Source: Oscillospiraceae bacterium (lineage in GTDB: Bacteria; Bacillota; Clostridia; Oscillospirales; Oscillospiraceae). From it: 64,000 nucleotides of DNA. This document shows, piece after piece, positions 52,448 to 60,121 of the stretch (positions within the stretch are counted from its first letter, which is position 1; every line of letters begins with the position of its first letter). The notes below the pieces were generated by a model that worked only from the letters and a program-made list of their open reading frames with translations, was not told the origin of the DNA and searched no databases. The stretch is from the NCBI GenBank assembly GCA_902778665.1, contig CACYYN010000019.1:1-64000 (forward strand). Direction: 5' to 3'. Made by a program: the position numbers and the translations under genes.

Positions 52448-53281
52448 ATGAAAAATCATCTGTTTCTGACCGAAAAGAGAAAAATACCTGTGGGAGACCA
52501 CAGTATCAGCCTGCTGATTCTCCGCCCGCTGGAGAAACGGGAGCATCTCGTGCCCGGGGTGCTTTGGATACACGGCGGTGGCTATCAGTCCGGCTCGGCA
52601 AAAGACATCTTTGTTACTCGGGCCCTTTCCCTGGTAGTCAGATTCGGGGCTGTGCTGGTTGCACCGGATTACCGGCTTTCCAAAAGGCATCCTTATCCCG
52701 CAGCCCTGCATGACTGCTGGGCTGCACTGCTGTATCTCAAAGAACATGCCGAAGAACTGGGCGTCCGCTCCGACCAGCTGATGGTGGGCGGTGAGAGCGC
52801 CGGCGGCGGCATGGCAGCCGCGCTATGCATGCTTGCCAGGGACCGGGGTGAGGTGAACATTGCCTTTCAGATGCCTCTCTATCCCATGCTGGATGACCGG
52901 GACACCCCCTCCTCGGCGGATAACCACGCTCCCAACTGGAACAGCAAACGCAACCGAAAGGCCTGGAAGCGCTACCTGCGCTATTCCTACGGGACCGATC
53001 TGGTCTCTGTCTACGCCGCCCCCGCCAGGTGTGAGGATTATCACGGCCTTCCGCCCTGCTACACCTTTGTGGGAGATATTGAGCCCTTCTACTGCGAGAC
53101 GGTTGACTATGTGCGCCATCTGCAGGAGGCAGGTGTTCGCGCAGCTGTAGACGTATATCCCAACTGGTTTCACGCCTATGATCTGTTCTTCCCCGCTAAA
53201 AAGATTGTGCGGGAGGCCATAGCTCGTTTTGAGGAGCAGGTGGCATACGCCTTCGAGCATGACTTTGCTCCGCAAAAATAA
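52448..53281 (+). CDS. Alpha/beta hydrolase, HSL/acetyl-esterase type
   Basis: 277 residues. The hormone-sensitive-lipase group motif is WIHGGGYQSGS (oxyanion hole HGGG), the nucleophile elbow GGESAGGG, and the late His in NWFHAYDLF. It should hydrolyse short or medium acyl esters. Last of the three-gene set, where it could reverse or edit the acylation made by the first gene; that link is inferred from context only. Confidence 0.85.
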   Translation: MKNHLFLTEKRKIPVGDHSISLLILRPLEKREHLVPGVLWIHGGGYQSGSAKDIFVTRALSLVVRFGAVLVAPDYRLSKRHPYPAALHDCWAALLYLKEHAEELGVRSDQLMVGGESAGGGMAAALCMLARDRGEVNIAFQMPLYPMLDDRDTPSSADNHAPNWNSKRNRKAWKRYLRYSYGTDLVSVYAAPARCEDYHGLPPCYTFVGDIEPFYCETVDYVRHLQEAGVRAAVDVYPNWFHAYDLFFPAKKIVREAIARFEEQVAYAFEHDFAPQK

Positions 53282-53296
53282 CTTCAAAAAAGAAGT

Positions 53297-53323
53297 ACAG
53301 GAGCAGCGTATCGCTGCCCCTGT
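53297..53323. terminator. Stem-loop between convergent genes
   Basis: ACAGGAGCAGCG and CGCTGCCCCTGT, one mismatch, loop TAT. On the minus strand a T-run follows after a few bases (ACTTCTTTTTT). Confidence 0.6.
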
Positions 53324-53359
53324 GTGATTTCAGGTAAAGAACGGAATTGTTATTGCCGC

Positions 53360-53986
53360 TTACTTCAGCAGGCCCATGAGGAGTGACGCGATCCCTCCGG
53401 CATTGCCGCCGTTGTTTTCGCTTTCATTCTGCTCTTCCCCTCCGCCGAGGCCGGAAAGCAGAGACCCAAGCAAGCTGCCGCCTGCAGGTGCGGCGTTGCT
53501 GCTGCCGTTTGCTGCATTGGAGAGTAGCGCACCCAGAAGGCCGCCGCCGTTATTCTCTGCAGCGGGCCCACTCTGCTGCCCCTGCTGCTGGGCAGCCGCG
53601 ACCGCGCTGAGGATATTCAGCAGGGCGTTACCCTGTTCCTCCTGCTTTGGTGAAAGCAACTCCATCACTGTTTCTTTTGTTTTCTCGTCCGCAGCCCGGT
53701 AGGCTTTGATCAGTTCCTTTTCCGCCACAGTGAGCTTCAGCGTGGAAGAAGCGGAAGCGGCGGAAGAAGTCTTTCCGGAAGAGGACGCTGGCTTTTTGGC
53801 AGAAGAGGTCTTCCCAGCTGAAGAGGTTTTTGCAGAAGATGTCTTGCCGCCTGTTTTGGCGGCGGTTTTTGCCGAGGAAGTCTTGGAAGACGTTTTCACA
53901 GAAGAAGTGGTCTTGGAAGACGTCTTTGCAGTAGAGGATTTTGCGGAAGTAGTCTTTGGAGAGGTTGAACCTGTTTTGGTAGCCAT
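53360..53986 (-). CDS. Lys/Ser/Thr-rich (histone-like) low-complexity protein
   Basis: 208 residues from the ATG at 53986 behind AAAGGAA. The first 85 residues are a basic low-complexity tract of KTSSAK/TSSKT-type units, similar to histone H1-like tails, and could bind DNA or the wall polymer non-specifically. A short helical segment (LTVAEKELIKAYRAADEKTKETVMEL, about 90-116, given here in parts) and a Gly/Ser/Leu-rich end (GGLLGALLS, GSLLGSLLSGLGG) follow. No family is certain. Monocistronic. Confidence 0.65.
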   Translation of the reverse strand: MATKTGSTSPKTTSAKSSTAKTSSKTTSSVKTSSKTSSAKTAAKTGGKTSSAKTSSAGKTSSAKKPASSSGKTSSAASASSTLKLTVAEKELIKAYRAADEKTKETVMELLSPKQEEQGNALLNILSAVAAAQQQGQQSGPAAENNGGGLLGALLSNAANGSSNAAPAGGSLLGSLLSGLGGGEEQNESENNGGNAGGIASLLMGLLK

Positions 53987-54114
53987 ACTGCTGTTCCTTT
54001 CTATTTGGTAATGTGATTGATATCTGTGGCCATTATAGGCTTTCGCACAGATGAATGCAAGCCGAACTACGAACAATGCCCATCAGTGCACTGGATGACA
54101 GGCCCCTTCCGGTT

Positions 54115-55125
54115 TCACTCTACAAAGAGGCCGAAATAATCCAGCACCACCTTGAGGGTGAAGATTCCAAAGACAATCCACGTCATGCCGCGAATCTCCT
54201 TCCTGCGGCCGGACAGGGCTTTGAGCAACACATAGGTCATCACGCCGAACATAATACCGTCAGAGACGCTGGAAGCGCAGACCATAAAAATAATGGTCAG
54301 AAAGGCCGGTATGGCCTCGGTATAATCATCAAAATCGATGTTCTTTACAGGGCCTACCATCATAACGCCCACGAGGATCAGGGCGGGAGCTGTGGCTGCG
54401 GATGGGATGGAGCCGAAAAGCGGCCCCAGAAACAGCGAGATGAGAAACAGCACCCCGACAGTGACCGCGGTGAGGCCGGAGCGCCCGCCGTCAGCCACGC
54501 CAACAGAGCTTTCAATATAGGTGGTGACGGTGGAAGAGCCGAAAACCGAACCCACGACGGTGCCCACAGCATCCGAGAACAGCGCCCTGTTTGAATTTGG
54601 CACAGATCCGTCCGGCTGAATAATGTTGGATTTCCCAGCGCAGGCAATGAGGCAGCCCACCGTGTCGAACATATCAAAATACAAAAATGTAAATACGATG
54701 ACGATGAAATCGGTGAGGGATTTGCGGCTTGCGAATATTTCGGAAAAGGCAAACTCACAGAAATAAGGGGCAGTGGGCAGATAGCTGCCTCCCCTGTAGG
54801 TGGTGATGCCCAACGGCACCCCCAGAATGGCGGTGACCACCATGCCGATGAGAAGGGCGCCCTTTACTCTTTTGGCCAGAAGCAGGCCGGTGATCAGCAC
54901 ACCCAACAGCGCAAGGCCTCCCGCGCCGTTATGCCACTCGGGATTGAGTGCAATGATCGTTCCCTCCGAGGCAATGATGAGCCCGGCATTCTTTAAGCCG
55001 ATGGACGCAATGAAAAACCCGATGCCCACGCCGATAGCCTTTTTCAGACTCTCCGGAATGCAGGTGACAATAGCCTCCCGCACATGGGTGAAGGACAGGG
55101 CAATAAACACAAGCCCCTCCAGCAT
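54115..55125 (-). pseudogene. NCS2 purine permease lacking its N-terminus
   Basis: 336 residues against the usual 430-460. The frame begins at MLEGLVFIALSFTHVREAIV, which corresponds to about residue 110 of PbuG/PurP-like adenine/guanine/hypoxanthine permeases, and continues to a normal end (GIFTLKVVLDYFGLF). Typical segments are present: VGIGFFIASIGLKN, FVFTFLYFDMFDTVG and STVTTYIESSVGVADGGRSG. The in-frame upstream codons do not resemble the family and hit a stop after about 16 codons. The first helices, part of the first inverted repeat, are missing, so transport is doubtful, although GGGAGGG does stand 5 nt before the ATG. Confidence 0.75.
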
Positions 55126-55216
55126 AGGTACCCTCCCGATCCGGCACCGGCCAACATCAATTGTGGTTTTTTATTCATTTTAGCGCAAAAGAACACATTT
55201 TGCAAGGAGGAATGAC

Positions 55217-55612
55217 ATGAAAAAATCAACACCCATCACTTACGTTCACGAACCTACCGATCTGCAGTGCGGCCAAGCCGTGCTTGCCATGGCCACCGGG
55301 CTGGAGGTTGAGGCGGTAGCGGAGGAGCTGAATAACCGTCGTGAGACCAATCTGAAGGAAATGAAGAGATTTCTTCAAAGACACGGCGTATGGATATCGG
55401 ACGAGAGAAAACCGGTTCAGTGCAGGAAGGAGCTGCCGCAGGAATGCATCCTGAGTCTGGAGACGCCCCGATGCTGGCACTGGTCCCTGTACAGCTACGG
55501 AGTATTCTATGATCCGGAGCACGGTGTGATGGAAGACTTCCCCGAGAGTACAAGACGCTACTTCTGGGAAATCAGACGGAACGGAACGACAGATTACGCC
55601 GAAAGGGCATGA
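55217..55612 (+). CDS. Stand-alone C39-like cysteine peptidase-fold protein
   Basis: 131 residues behind AAGGAGG. The start TDLQCGQAVLAMATG has the Cys block of C39/bacteriocin-processing peptidases (Cys18), and HWSLYSYGVFYDPEHG provides His88 and Asp99, so a catalytic triad is possible. Authentic C39 enzymes are fused to ABC exporters; this protein is free and has no membrane segment, so it might be a cytosolic peptidase or an inactive relative. It is divergent from the permease remnant and lies just ahead of the tRNA cluster. Confidence 0.7.
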   Translation: MKKSTPITYVHEPTDLQCGQAVLAMATGLEVEAVAEELNNRRETNLKEMKRFLQRHGVWISDERKPVQCRKELPQECILSLETPRCWHWSLYSYGVFYDPEHGVMEDFPESTRRYFWEIRRNGTTDYAERA

Positions 55613-55670
55613 TTTTTTCCCCGCGGCAGACACTCGATGAAAAGAAGAAAAAATTTTTTGCAATTAACTA

Positions 55671-55699
55671 TTGACAAGCAGAGTTTTTTTTAGTATTAT
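55671..55699 (+). promoter_or_regulatory. Sigma-A promoter of the tRNA cluster
   Basis: TTGACA (55671-55676), 17-bp spacer, TATTAT (55694-55699), with the first tRNA beginning 17 bp later. Confidence 0.85.
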
Positions 55700-55715
55700 A
55701 ACAAAGCTGTCGCGC

Positions 55716-55792
55716 GGGAGCATAGCTCAGCTGGTTAGAGCACCTGCCTTACAAGCAGGGGGTCACTGGTTCGAGTCCAGTTGTTCCCACCA
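55716..55792 (+). tRNA. tRNA-Val (UAC)
   Basis: 77-nt cloverleaf: acceptor GGGAGCA/TGTTCCC, D-arm GCTCAGCTGGTTAGAGC, anticodon loop CTTACAA, T-arm with GGTTCGAGTCC. CCA is encoded. Confidence 0.96.
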
Positions 55793-55805
55793 CAGTTTAT
55801 AATTC

Positions 55806-55881
<76 letters not shown>

Positions 55882-55884
55882 TTT

Positions 55885-55960
55885 GCGGCTTTAGCTCATC
55901 TGGTAGAGCGCCACCTTGCCAAGGTGGAGGTAGCGAGTTCGAGCCTCGTAAGCCGCTCCA
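55885..55960 (+). tRNA. tRNA-Gly (GCC)
   Basis: 76-nt cloverleaf: acceptor GCGGCTT/AAGCCGC, anticodon loop CTTGCCA, T-arm AGTTCGAGCCT; CCA is encoded. Confidence 0.96.
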
Positions 55961-55991
55961 ATTTTTTATGCAGACATATTCTGCATAAGCC

Positions 55992-56063
55992 GGTGCCATA
56001 GCCAAGTGGTAAGGCAGTGGACTGCAAATCCACGATTCCCCGGTTCAAATCCGGGTGGCACCT
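55992..56063 (+). tRNA. tRNA-Cys (GCA)
   Basis: Acceptor GGTGCCA/TGGCACC with discriminator T, anticodon loop CTGCAAA, T-arm GGTTCAAATCC. Unlike the other three, CCA is not encoded (CTC follows). Confidence 0.94.
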
Positions 56064-56070
56064 CTTAATA

Positions 56071-56104
56071 AAAGATTCTGTTTCGAGCAAACAGAATCTT
56101 TTTT
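56071..56104 (+). terminator. Intrinsic terminator of the tRNA cluster
   Basis: AAAGATTCTGTTT and AAACAGAATCTTT with loop CGAGC, then a T-run. Confidence 0.93.
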
Positions 56105-56110
56105 CTTATG

Positions 56111-56157
56111 AAAGGAAAGATTTGTTTTCATTTCGTTTACAAATTTATCTTTCCTTT
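56111..56157 (+). promoter_or_regulatory. Long inverted repeat upstream of the sortase gene
   Basis: AAAGGAAAGAT (56111-56121) and ATCTTTCCTTT (56147-56157) are perfect 11-bp arms, with an inner TTTGT/ACAAA extension. The right arm reaches the probable -35 region of a promoter whose consensus TATAAT is at 56173-56178. It may be an operator or a second terminator. Confidence 0.5.
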
Positions 56158-56207
56158 TGGCAGGAACCATAGTATAATGAATTGATTCTTTTAAGGGAGG
56201 TTTTGGA

Positions 56208-57032
56208 ATGAAAAAACCTGTCAGAATTCTTTTTATCGTCCTCTGTGTCGTATTTATCGGCGTATTTCTTTACAGCGGTTATAAGATTTACGATACCGTG
56301 TTTGCCCCGGGTGGCTATTACCAGTCCAACAAAAACGCCCAGGAAGTGCAGAACACCTATGTGAAGCCTGCGGAGGCCACCGCAGTGCCTGTCACCCCGA
56401 CGGATGCCCCTGCTGAAACCGCAGCTCCTGCCGAATCGCAGAAAATGCTGGATGACGAGGTATCCCCCATTAATGTGGATTTTGCCTCTCTGAAGGAGCG
56501 CAACGGCGACGTGGCCGGCTGGCTCTATTGCCCGGACACTGTGATCAACTATGTGGTTGTGCAGACAGAGGACAACATGTTCTACCTGCACAAGGATATT
56601 GACGGCAACTACAGCTCCTACGGCACCCTGTTTGTAGAGTGCATGAATCAGAAGGGCTTTAAAGACGTTAACAACATCATCTACGGTCACCACATGAATG
56701 ACGGCAAGATGCTGGCAAAGCTGGTGGATTATTCCAAGCAGGAATACTACAACCAGCATCCGATTTTCTATCTCAACACGCCTGACGGAAACTACCGCGT
56801 GGAACTCTTCTCCGCCTATGTGACGGACATGAACAACACCGACACCTACAAGATCTCCTTCTCCTCCGCTGAGGAGAACCAACAGTGGATTGACACGATT
56901 GTGGCTCAGTCCGCTTTCCAGTCCAACGTGTCGGTAAAGCCCGGTGACCAGGTGCTCACCCTTTCTACCTGCACCTATGAGTATGACGATGCCCGCTTTG
57001 TCGTTCACGGCAAGATGGTACCCATCCACTGA
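56208..57032 (+). CDS. Class B sortase
   Basis: 274 residues behind GGGAGG. An N-terminal membrane anchor (about 6-28), a Thr/Pro/Ala linker, and a sortase domain with IIYGHHMNDGKM (catalytic His161/162), LSTCTYEYDDARF (Cys255, Arg263), and the class B segment VAGWLYCPDTVINYVVVQ. Sortase B joins specific surface or pilus proteins to peptidoglycan. No gene in the window encodes an obvious NPQTN- or LPXTG-type substrate. The CapA-like gene follows by 17 nt in the same operon. Confidence 0.93.
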   Translation: MKKPVRILFIVLCVVFIGVFLYSGYKIYDTVFAPGGYYQSNKNAQEVQNTYVKPAEATAVPVTPTDAPAETAAPAESQKMLDDEVSPINVDFASLKERNGDVAGWLYCPDTVINYVVVQTEDNMFYLHKDIDGNYSSYGTLFVECMNQKGFKDVNNIIYGHHMNDGKMLAKLVDYSKQEYYNQHPIFYLNTPDGNYRVELFSAYVTDMNNTDTYKISFSSAEENQQWIDTIVAQSAFQSNVSVKPGDQVLTLSTCTYEYDDARFVVHGKMVPIH

Positions 57033-57049
57033 GCGACGAAGCCTGACGC

Positions 57050-58369
57050 ATGAAGAAGTCGAAAAAAAACGGTAAAAAACGGGGCGATACCCTTGGAATG
57101 GTGCTCATCGCCATTCTGGAAGCTCTGATGCTGTTGCTGGTGGCATTTCTGCTGCTGATGGTGGTGCGGCTGAGAGGGCAGCAGGCGGCTGCCACCAGTG
57201 CCTTCGTAGAGCAATCCGTTAAACCTACAAAGACGGTAGAAACGGAAAACGTGGTCTATGACCCGAATGAGGCAGAGGTCGTGTTGTCCCCGGTGATCAC
57301 CCCACAGCCTACTCCTGAGCCTACGCCGGAGCCCACCCCAACCCCCACGCCGGAGCCGCAGCCTGAATATTTCAAGCTTTCATTCGTCGGAGACAATACC
57401 CTCTGGGCTACCTCCAACTTTGAAAACAACCCTGTCGGTCTGCCTCTCACCGTGGGAGACGATACATCCTACCCCTATAAAAACACGGTGAAATACTTCT
57501 CGGAAGATGAATACACGCTGGCAAATCTGGAGTGTTCCTTCTCCGACAAGAAGCTGGGATATGACTACACAGCCACCACCTTCCCCTTCCTTGCAAAAGC
57601 CTCCTACGTCAACATTCTCCTTGACGGCGGGGTAGACTTTGTAACCATGTGCAACAACCACGCGCTTGACTTTTATCAGGCCGGTGTGGAGAGCACACAG
57701 TCCGTGCTCAATGAGGCAGGTCTCCCCTACGGGTATGAAAATCAGGGTCAGATCGTTACCACGCCTCACGGCCTGAAGCTCGGTATCTGGACATCCGGCA
57801 ACGACCTGCTGCCCAACAAGGACAAGGCTGTAAACGGCATACAGGAACTGCGCAACCAGGGAGCTGAGATTGTCATCTGTATGTTCCACTGGGGTCAGGA
57901 GCTTTACTACTCCCCAAACGACAATCAGATCACGCTTGCCCACGCCTGTGTGGATGCCGGAGCCGATATTGTTTACGGTACTCACCCTCACTGCCTCCAG
58001 CCGGTGGAGATCTATAACGGCAAGATTATCATGTACTCCCTCGGCAACTGGGTGTTCGGCGGCAACACACAACCCTCCGACCCCGACACTGCAATCATCC
58101 AGGCGATTATCAAGCGGGATGTGGACGGCACCGTCAGCTATGACAGTTTTACCTGCATCCCCTGCTGCGTCAGCAGCAATATCGAAGGCGGCAATGCCAA
58201 GGCAAACAACACCGACTACAATGTCTACGCCAACTACAACAACTATTGCCCCACCCCCTATGAGGAAGGCTCTGAGGGATTTGATAGAGCCATGAGCAAG
58301 CTGATGGGTACCTATCAGGCAAAATCCCAGGGCGCCGATTATTCGGATTACTACGCCAGCTGGAGCTGA
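57050..58369 (+). CDS. CapA-family (PGA_cap) surface metallophosphatase-like protein
   Basis: 439 residues. An N-terminal membrane anchor (about 19-43), a spacer with repeated PTPEP units (about 85-104), and a PGA_cap domain: FVGDNTLW (family GDxxL), ANLECSFSD (NLE), FVTMCNNHALDFY (NNH) and IVYGTHPHCLQPVEIY (HPH). The fold is that of calcineurin phosphoesterases; CapA supports poly-gamma-glutamate capsules in Bacillus, but no capB or capC is nearby. Co-transcribed with sortase B, so a role in envelope assembly is likely. Confidence 0.9.
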   Translation: MKKSKKNGKKRGDTLGMVLIAILEALMLLLVAFLLLMVVRLRGQQAAATSAFVEQSVKPTKTVETENVVYDPNEAEVVLSPVITPQPTPEPTPEPTPTPTPEPQPEYFKLSFVGDNTLWATSNFENNPVGLPLTVGDDTSYPYKNTVKYFSEDEYTLANLECSFSDKKLGYDYTATTFPFLAKASYVNILLDGGVDFVTMCNNHALDFYQAGVESTQSVLNEAGLPYGYENQGQIVTTPHGLKLGIWTSGNDLLPNKDKAVNGIQELRNQGAEIVICMFHWGQELYYSPNDNQITLAHACVDAGADIVYGTHPHCLQPVEIYNGKIIMYSLGNWVFGGNTQPSDPDTAIIQAIIKRDVDGTVSYDSFTCIPCCVSSNIEGGNAKANNTDYNVYANYNNYCPTPYEEGSEGFDRAMSKLMGTYQAKSQGADYSDYYASWS

Positions 58370-58384
58370 AGCCACAAAATGCAA

Positions 58385-58419
58385 ACCACCTGAGACACAC
58401 CTGTCGCAGGTGGTTTTTT
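58385..58419 (+). terminator. Terminator behind the CapA-like gene
   Basis: AACCACCTG and CAGGTGGTT with a 14-nt loop, followed by TTTT. Confidence 0.75.
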
Positions 58420-58436
58420 CATGGCATAGAATATAG

Positions 58437-58463
58437 CAAAAAAACGCCCGGAGTATGGGCGTT
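58437..58463 (-). terminator. Intrinsic terminator of tatD
   Basis: On the minus strand AACGCCC and GGGCGTT with loop ATACTCC are followed by TTTTT; the hairpin begins at the last base of the tatD stop codon. Confidence 0.8.
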
Positions 58464-59224
58464 CAGGAAAGGTTAAAAAGGGTCTTCGCATTGCAGGCCG
58501 TGCGGGCAGCCAGATCTTCCGGTGTCATCCCCTTTACCTCGGCTATCTTCGCCGCGATATACTGCAGATTGCGGGAATCATTGCGCTTGCCACGCACCGG
58601 AACCGGAGCCATGTAGGGGGAATCCGTCTCAATCAGGATCCGCTCCGGAGGTGTGACGGCAAGCACCTCCAGCGTCTTGCGGGCATTTTTGTAGGTGACG
58701 GGCCCGTCAAAGCCCAGATACCAACCACGCTTCAGAAGCTCGGAAGCCATCTCGGAGCTGCCGGAATAGCAGTGAAAAACGCCTCTCAGGTCCGGATGGC
58801 GAGAAACAATTTCAAAACAGTCACCGTGAGCCTCCCTGTCATGGATAATGACGGGGAGATTCTTTTTTTCCGCCAGAACAAGCTGTGCTTCAAACACCTC
58901 TTTCTGCAGCTCCTTCATGGAGGTATCCCAGTAATAGTCCAGCCCGATCTCACCGATGGCAACACACCTGGAAGAATCGGAAATCTCCGCAATTCGCTCA
59001 CACCAGTCATCCGGAAGGTCAGCAATCTCTTCCGGGTGTATGCCGGCTGCAAACCAAACAAAATCGTGTAAAAGGGCAATTTCACGGGCTTTCATGGAAC
59101 TGGCAATATCACAGCCGGGATTGATGACAAACTCCACTCCGCCGTCCCTGAGGGCAGAAATGACCTGCTCACGGTCAGAATCGAAGGTGGAATCGTCGTA
59201 ATGGGCATGTGTTTCAAAAAACAT
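58463..59224 (-). CDS. tatD: TatD-family metal-dependent hydrolase/DNase
   Basis: 253 residues from the ATG at 59224, 8 nt behind GGGAGAA. Metal-binding motifs: FETHAHYDD (HxH), AIGEIGLDYY (Glu), VIIHDREAH, FHCYSG and LIETDSPYMAP (Asp). TatD proteins are 3'-exonucleases acting on DNA damage ends and RNA. Monocistronic, next to the second copy of the dispersed repeat. Confidence 0.93.
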   Translation of the reverse strand: MFFETHAHYDDSTFDSDREQVISALRDGGVEFVINPGCDIASSMKAREIALLHDFVWFAAGIHPEEIADLPDDWCERIAEISDSSRCVAIGEIGLDYYWDTSMKELQKEVFEAQLVLAEKKNLPVIIHDREAHGDCFEIVSRHPDLRGVFHCYSGSSEMASELLKRGWYLGFDGPVTYKNARKTLEVLAVTPPERILIETDSPYMAPVPVRGKRNDSRNLQYIAAKIAEVKGMTPEDLAARTACNAKTLFNLS

Positions 59225-59255
59225 GATAAATTTCTCCCTAAAACAGCATAGCAAA

Positions 59256-59306
59256 TTGCGCGTGAGACTTATAGTGCCACGATTTCAGTGTCCTGTCACG
59301 CGCTTA
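59256..59306 (+). repeat. Dispersed hairpin repeat, copy 2
   Basis: 51 bp with ends TTGCGCGTGAGAC and CCTGTCACGCGCTTA, sharing the CACGATTTCA core with copy 1 at 3170-3221. It lies 32 bp upstream of tatD, between tatD and hsp20. The remaining sequence to 59483 shows no gene. Confidence 0.6.
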
Positions 59307-59483
59307 TTTTTTTGAATAAAAACCGACTTCGATCCTGATTATGCGAACAGGCGCATGCTAAATTGGTTTGAACGAAGCCAACCATTTTTCCGGATTGTGC
59401 GGTCTGAAAAACGCCTGAAAAGCAAACAAAACTGCAGTAAGGAATTATACAATAAGAAAGCAGCGACTGCAAGCAAAAGAAAT

Positions 59484-59506
59484 CCCCGTGTGAAAATCAC
59501 ACGGGG
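59484..59506 (-). terminator. Intrinsic terminator of hsp20
   Basis: CCCCGTGTG and CACACGGGG around ATTTT on the minus strand, followed by ATTTCTTTT. Confidence 0.8.
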
Positions 59507-59524
59507 AGGGAGAAAACTGAATAA

Positions 59525-59953
59525 TCAGCTGATCTGAATACTGCGGCTCACCGGAACCTCTTCGGACTCCTTCGGCAGAGTGAGCTTCAAAACGCCGTCT
59601 ACATAGGCTGCGGAGATCTTGTCCACATCAATGCCGGTAAGATCAAAGCTGCGGCTGCAGGAACCGTAGAAGCGCTCTCTCTTGACGAAATTGGGCAGCT
59701 TTTCATCTTTATTGAGCTTGCGCTCTGCAGAGATGGTCAGGCAATCGTTTTCAATGCTGAGGTGGATGTCTTCCTTTTTGAAGCCGGGCAGCTCTGCATC
59801 CAGCTCAAAGGAATCGCCGTTATCAATCACGTCAGTATGAAAAGCGGTGTTGACGGCACGCGTGGTGCTGTTGAAAAACTCATCCATTTCATGGAAGGGA
59901 TCATAATTGGAAAGACGGTGCATTCTGCGATCAAAAGGAATCAGTTCAAACAT
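59525..59953 (-). CDS. Small heat-shock protein Hsp20
   Basis: 142 residues with an alpha-crystallin domain (about 38-130): ELDAELPGFKKEDIHLSI, ERFYGSCSRSF, and the AAYVDGVLKLTLPK motif; the C-terminal IxI-type tail is ISRSIQIS-like. It forms oligomers that hold unfolding proteins in solution. An AGG-rich site precedes the ATG. The perfect CIRCE box 141 bp upstream indicates HrcA control, which is usual for groE and dnaK but less so for hsp20. Confidence 0.92.
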   Translation of the reverse strand: MFELIPFDRRMHRLSNYDPFHEMDEFFNSTTRAVNTAFHTDVIDNGDSFELDAELPGFKKEDIHLSIENDCLTISAERKLNKDEKLPNFVKRERFYGSCSRSFDLTGIDVDKISAAYVDGVLKLTLPKESEEVPVSRSIQIS

Positions 59954-60031
59954 AATATCTATACCTCCAAAATTTTTTACGATAATAACACGGCTGAATG
60001 ATTTGATTTACACATTTTTTGTTTCAGCGTG

Positions 60032-60060
60032 TATATAAAGTACCATACAGTTTTGAACAA
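60032..60060 (-). promoter_or_regulatory. Probable promoter of hsp20
   Basis: On the minus strand TTGTTC (60060-60055), 17-bp spacer, TATATA (60037-60032). It lies about 33 bp downstream of the CIRCE box. Confidence 0.5.
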
Positions 60061-60093
60061 ATATAGCAGATGTTATGAACGAACTATGAACAA

Positions 60094-60120
60094 TTAGCAC
60101 TCTTTCATTTTGAGTGCTAA
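60094..60120 (-). promoter_or_regulatory. CIRCE element (HrcA operator)
   Basis: A perfect TTAGCACTC-N9-GAGTGCTAA (arms 60094-60102 and 60112-60120). It lies one base behind the stop codon of the DUF554 gene and upstream of hsp20. HrcA, the repressor, is not encoded in the window. Confidence 0.95.
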
Positions 60121-60121
60121 T

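Noticed and set aside
59355..59537. 60-codon frame between tatD and hsp20
   Set aside because: No ribosome site, basic low-complexity composition, and it runs through the hsp20 terminator.
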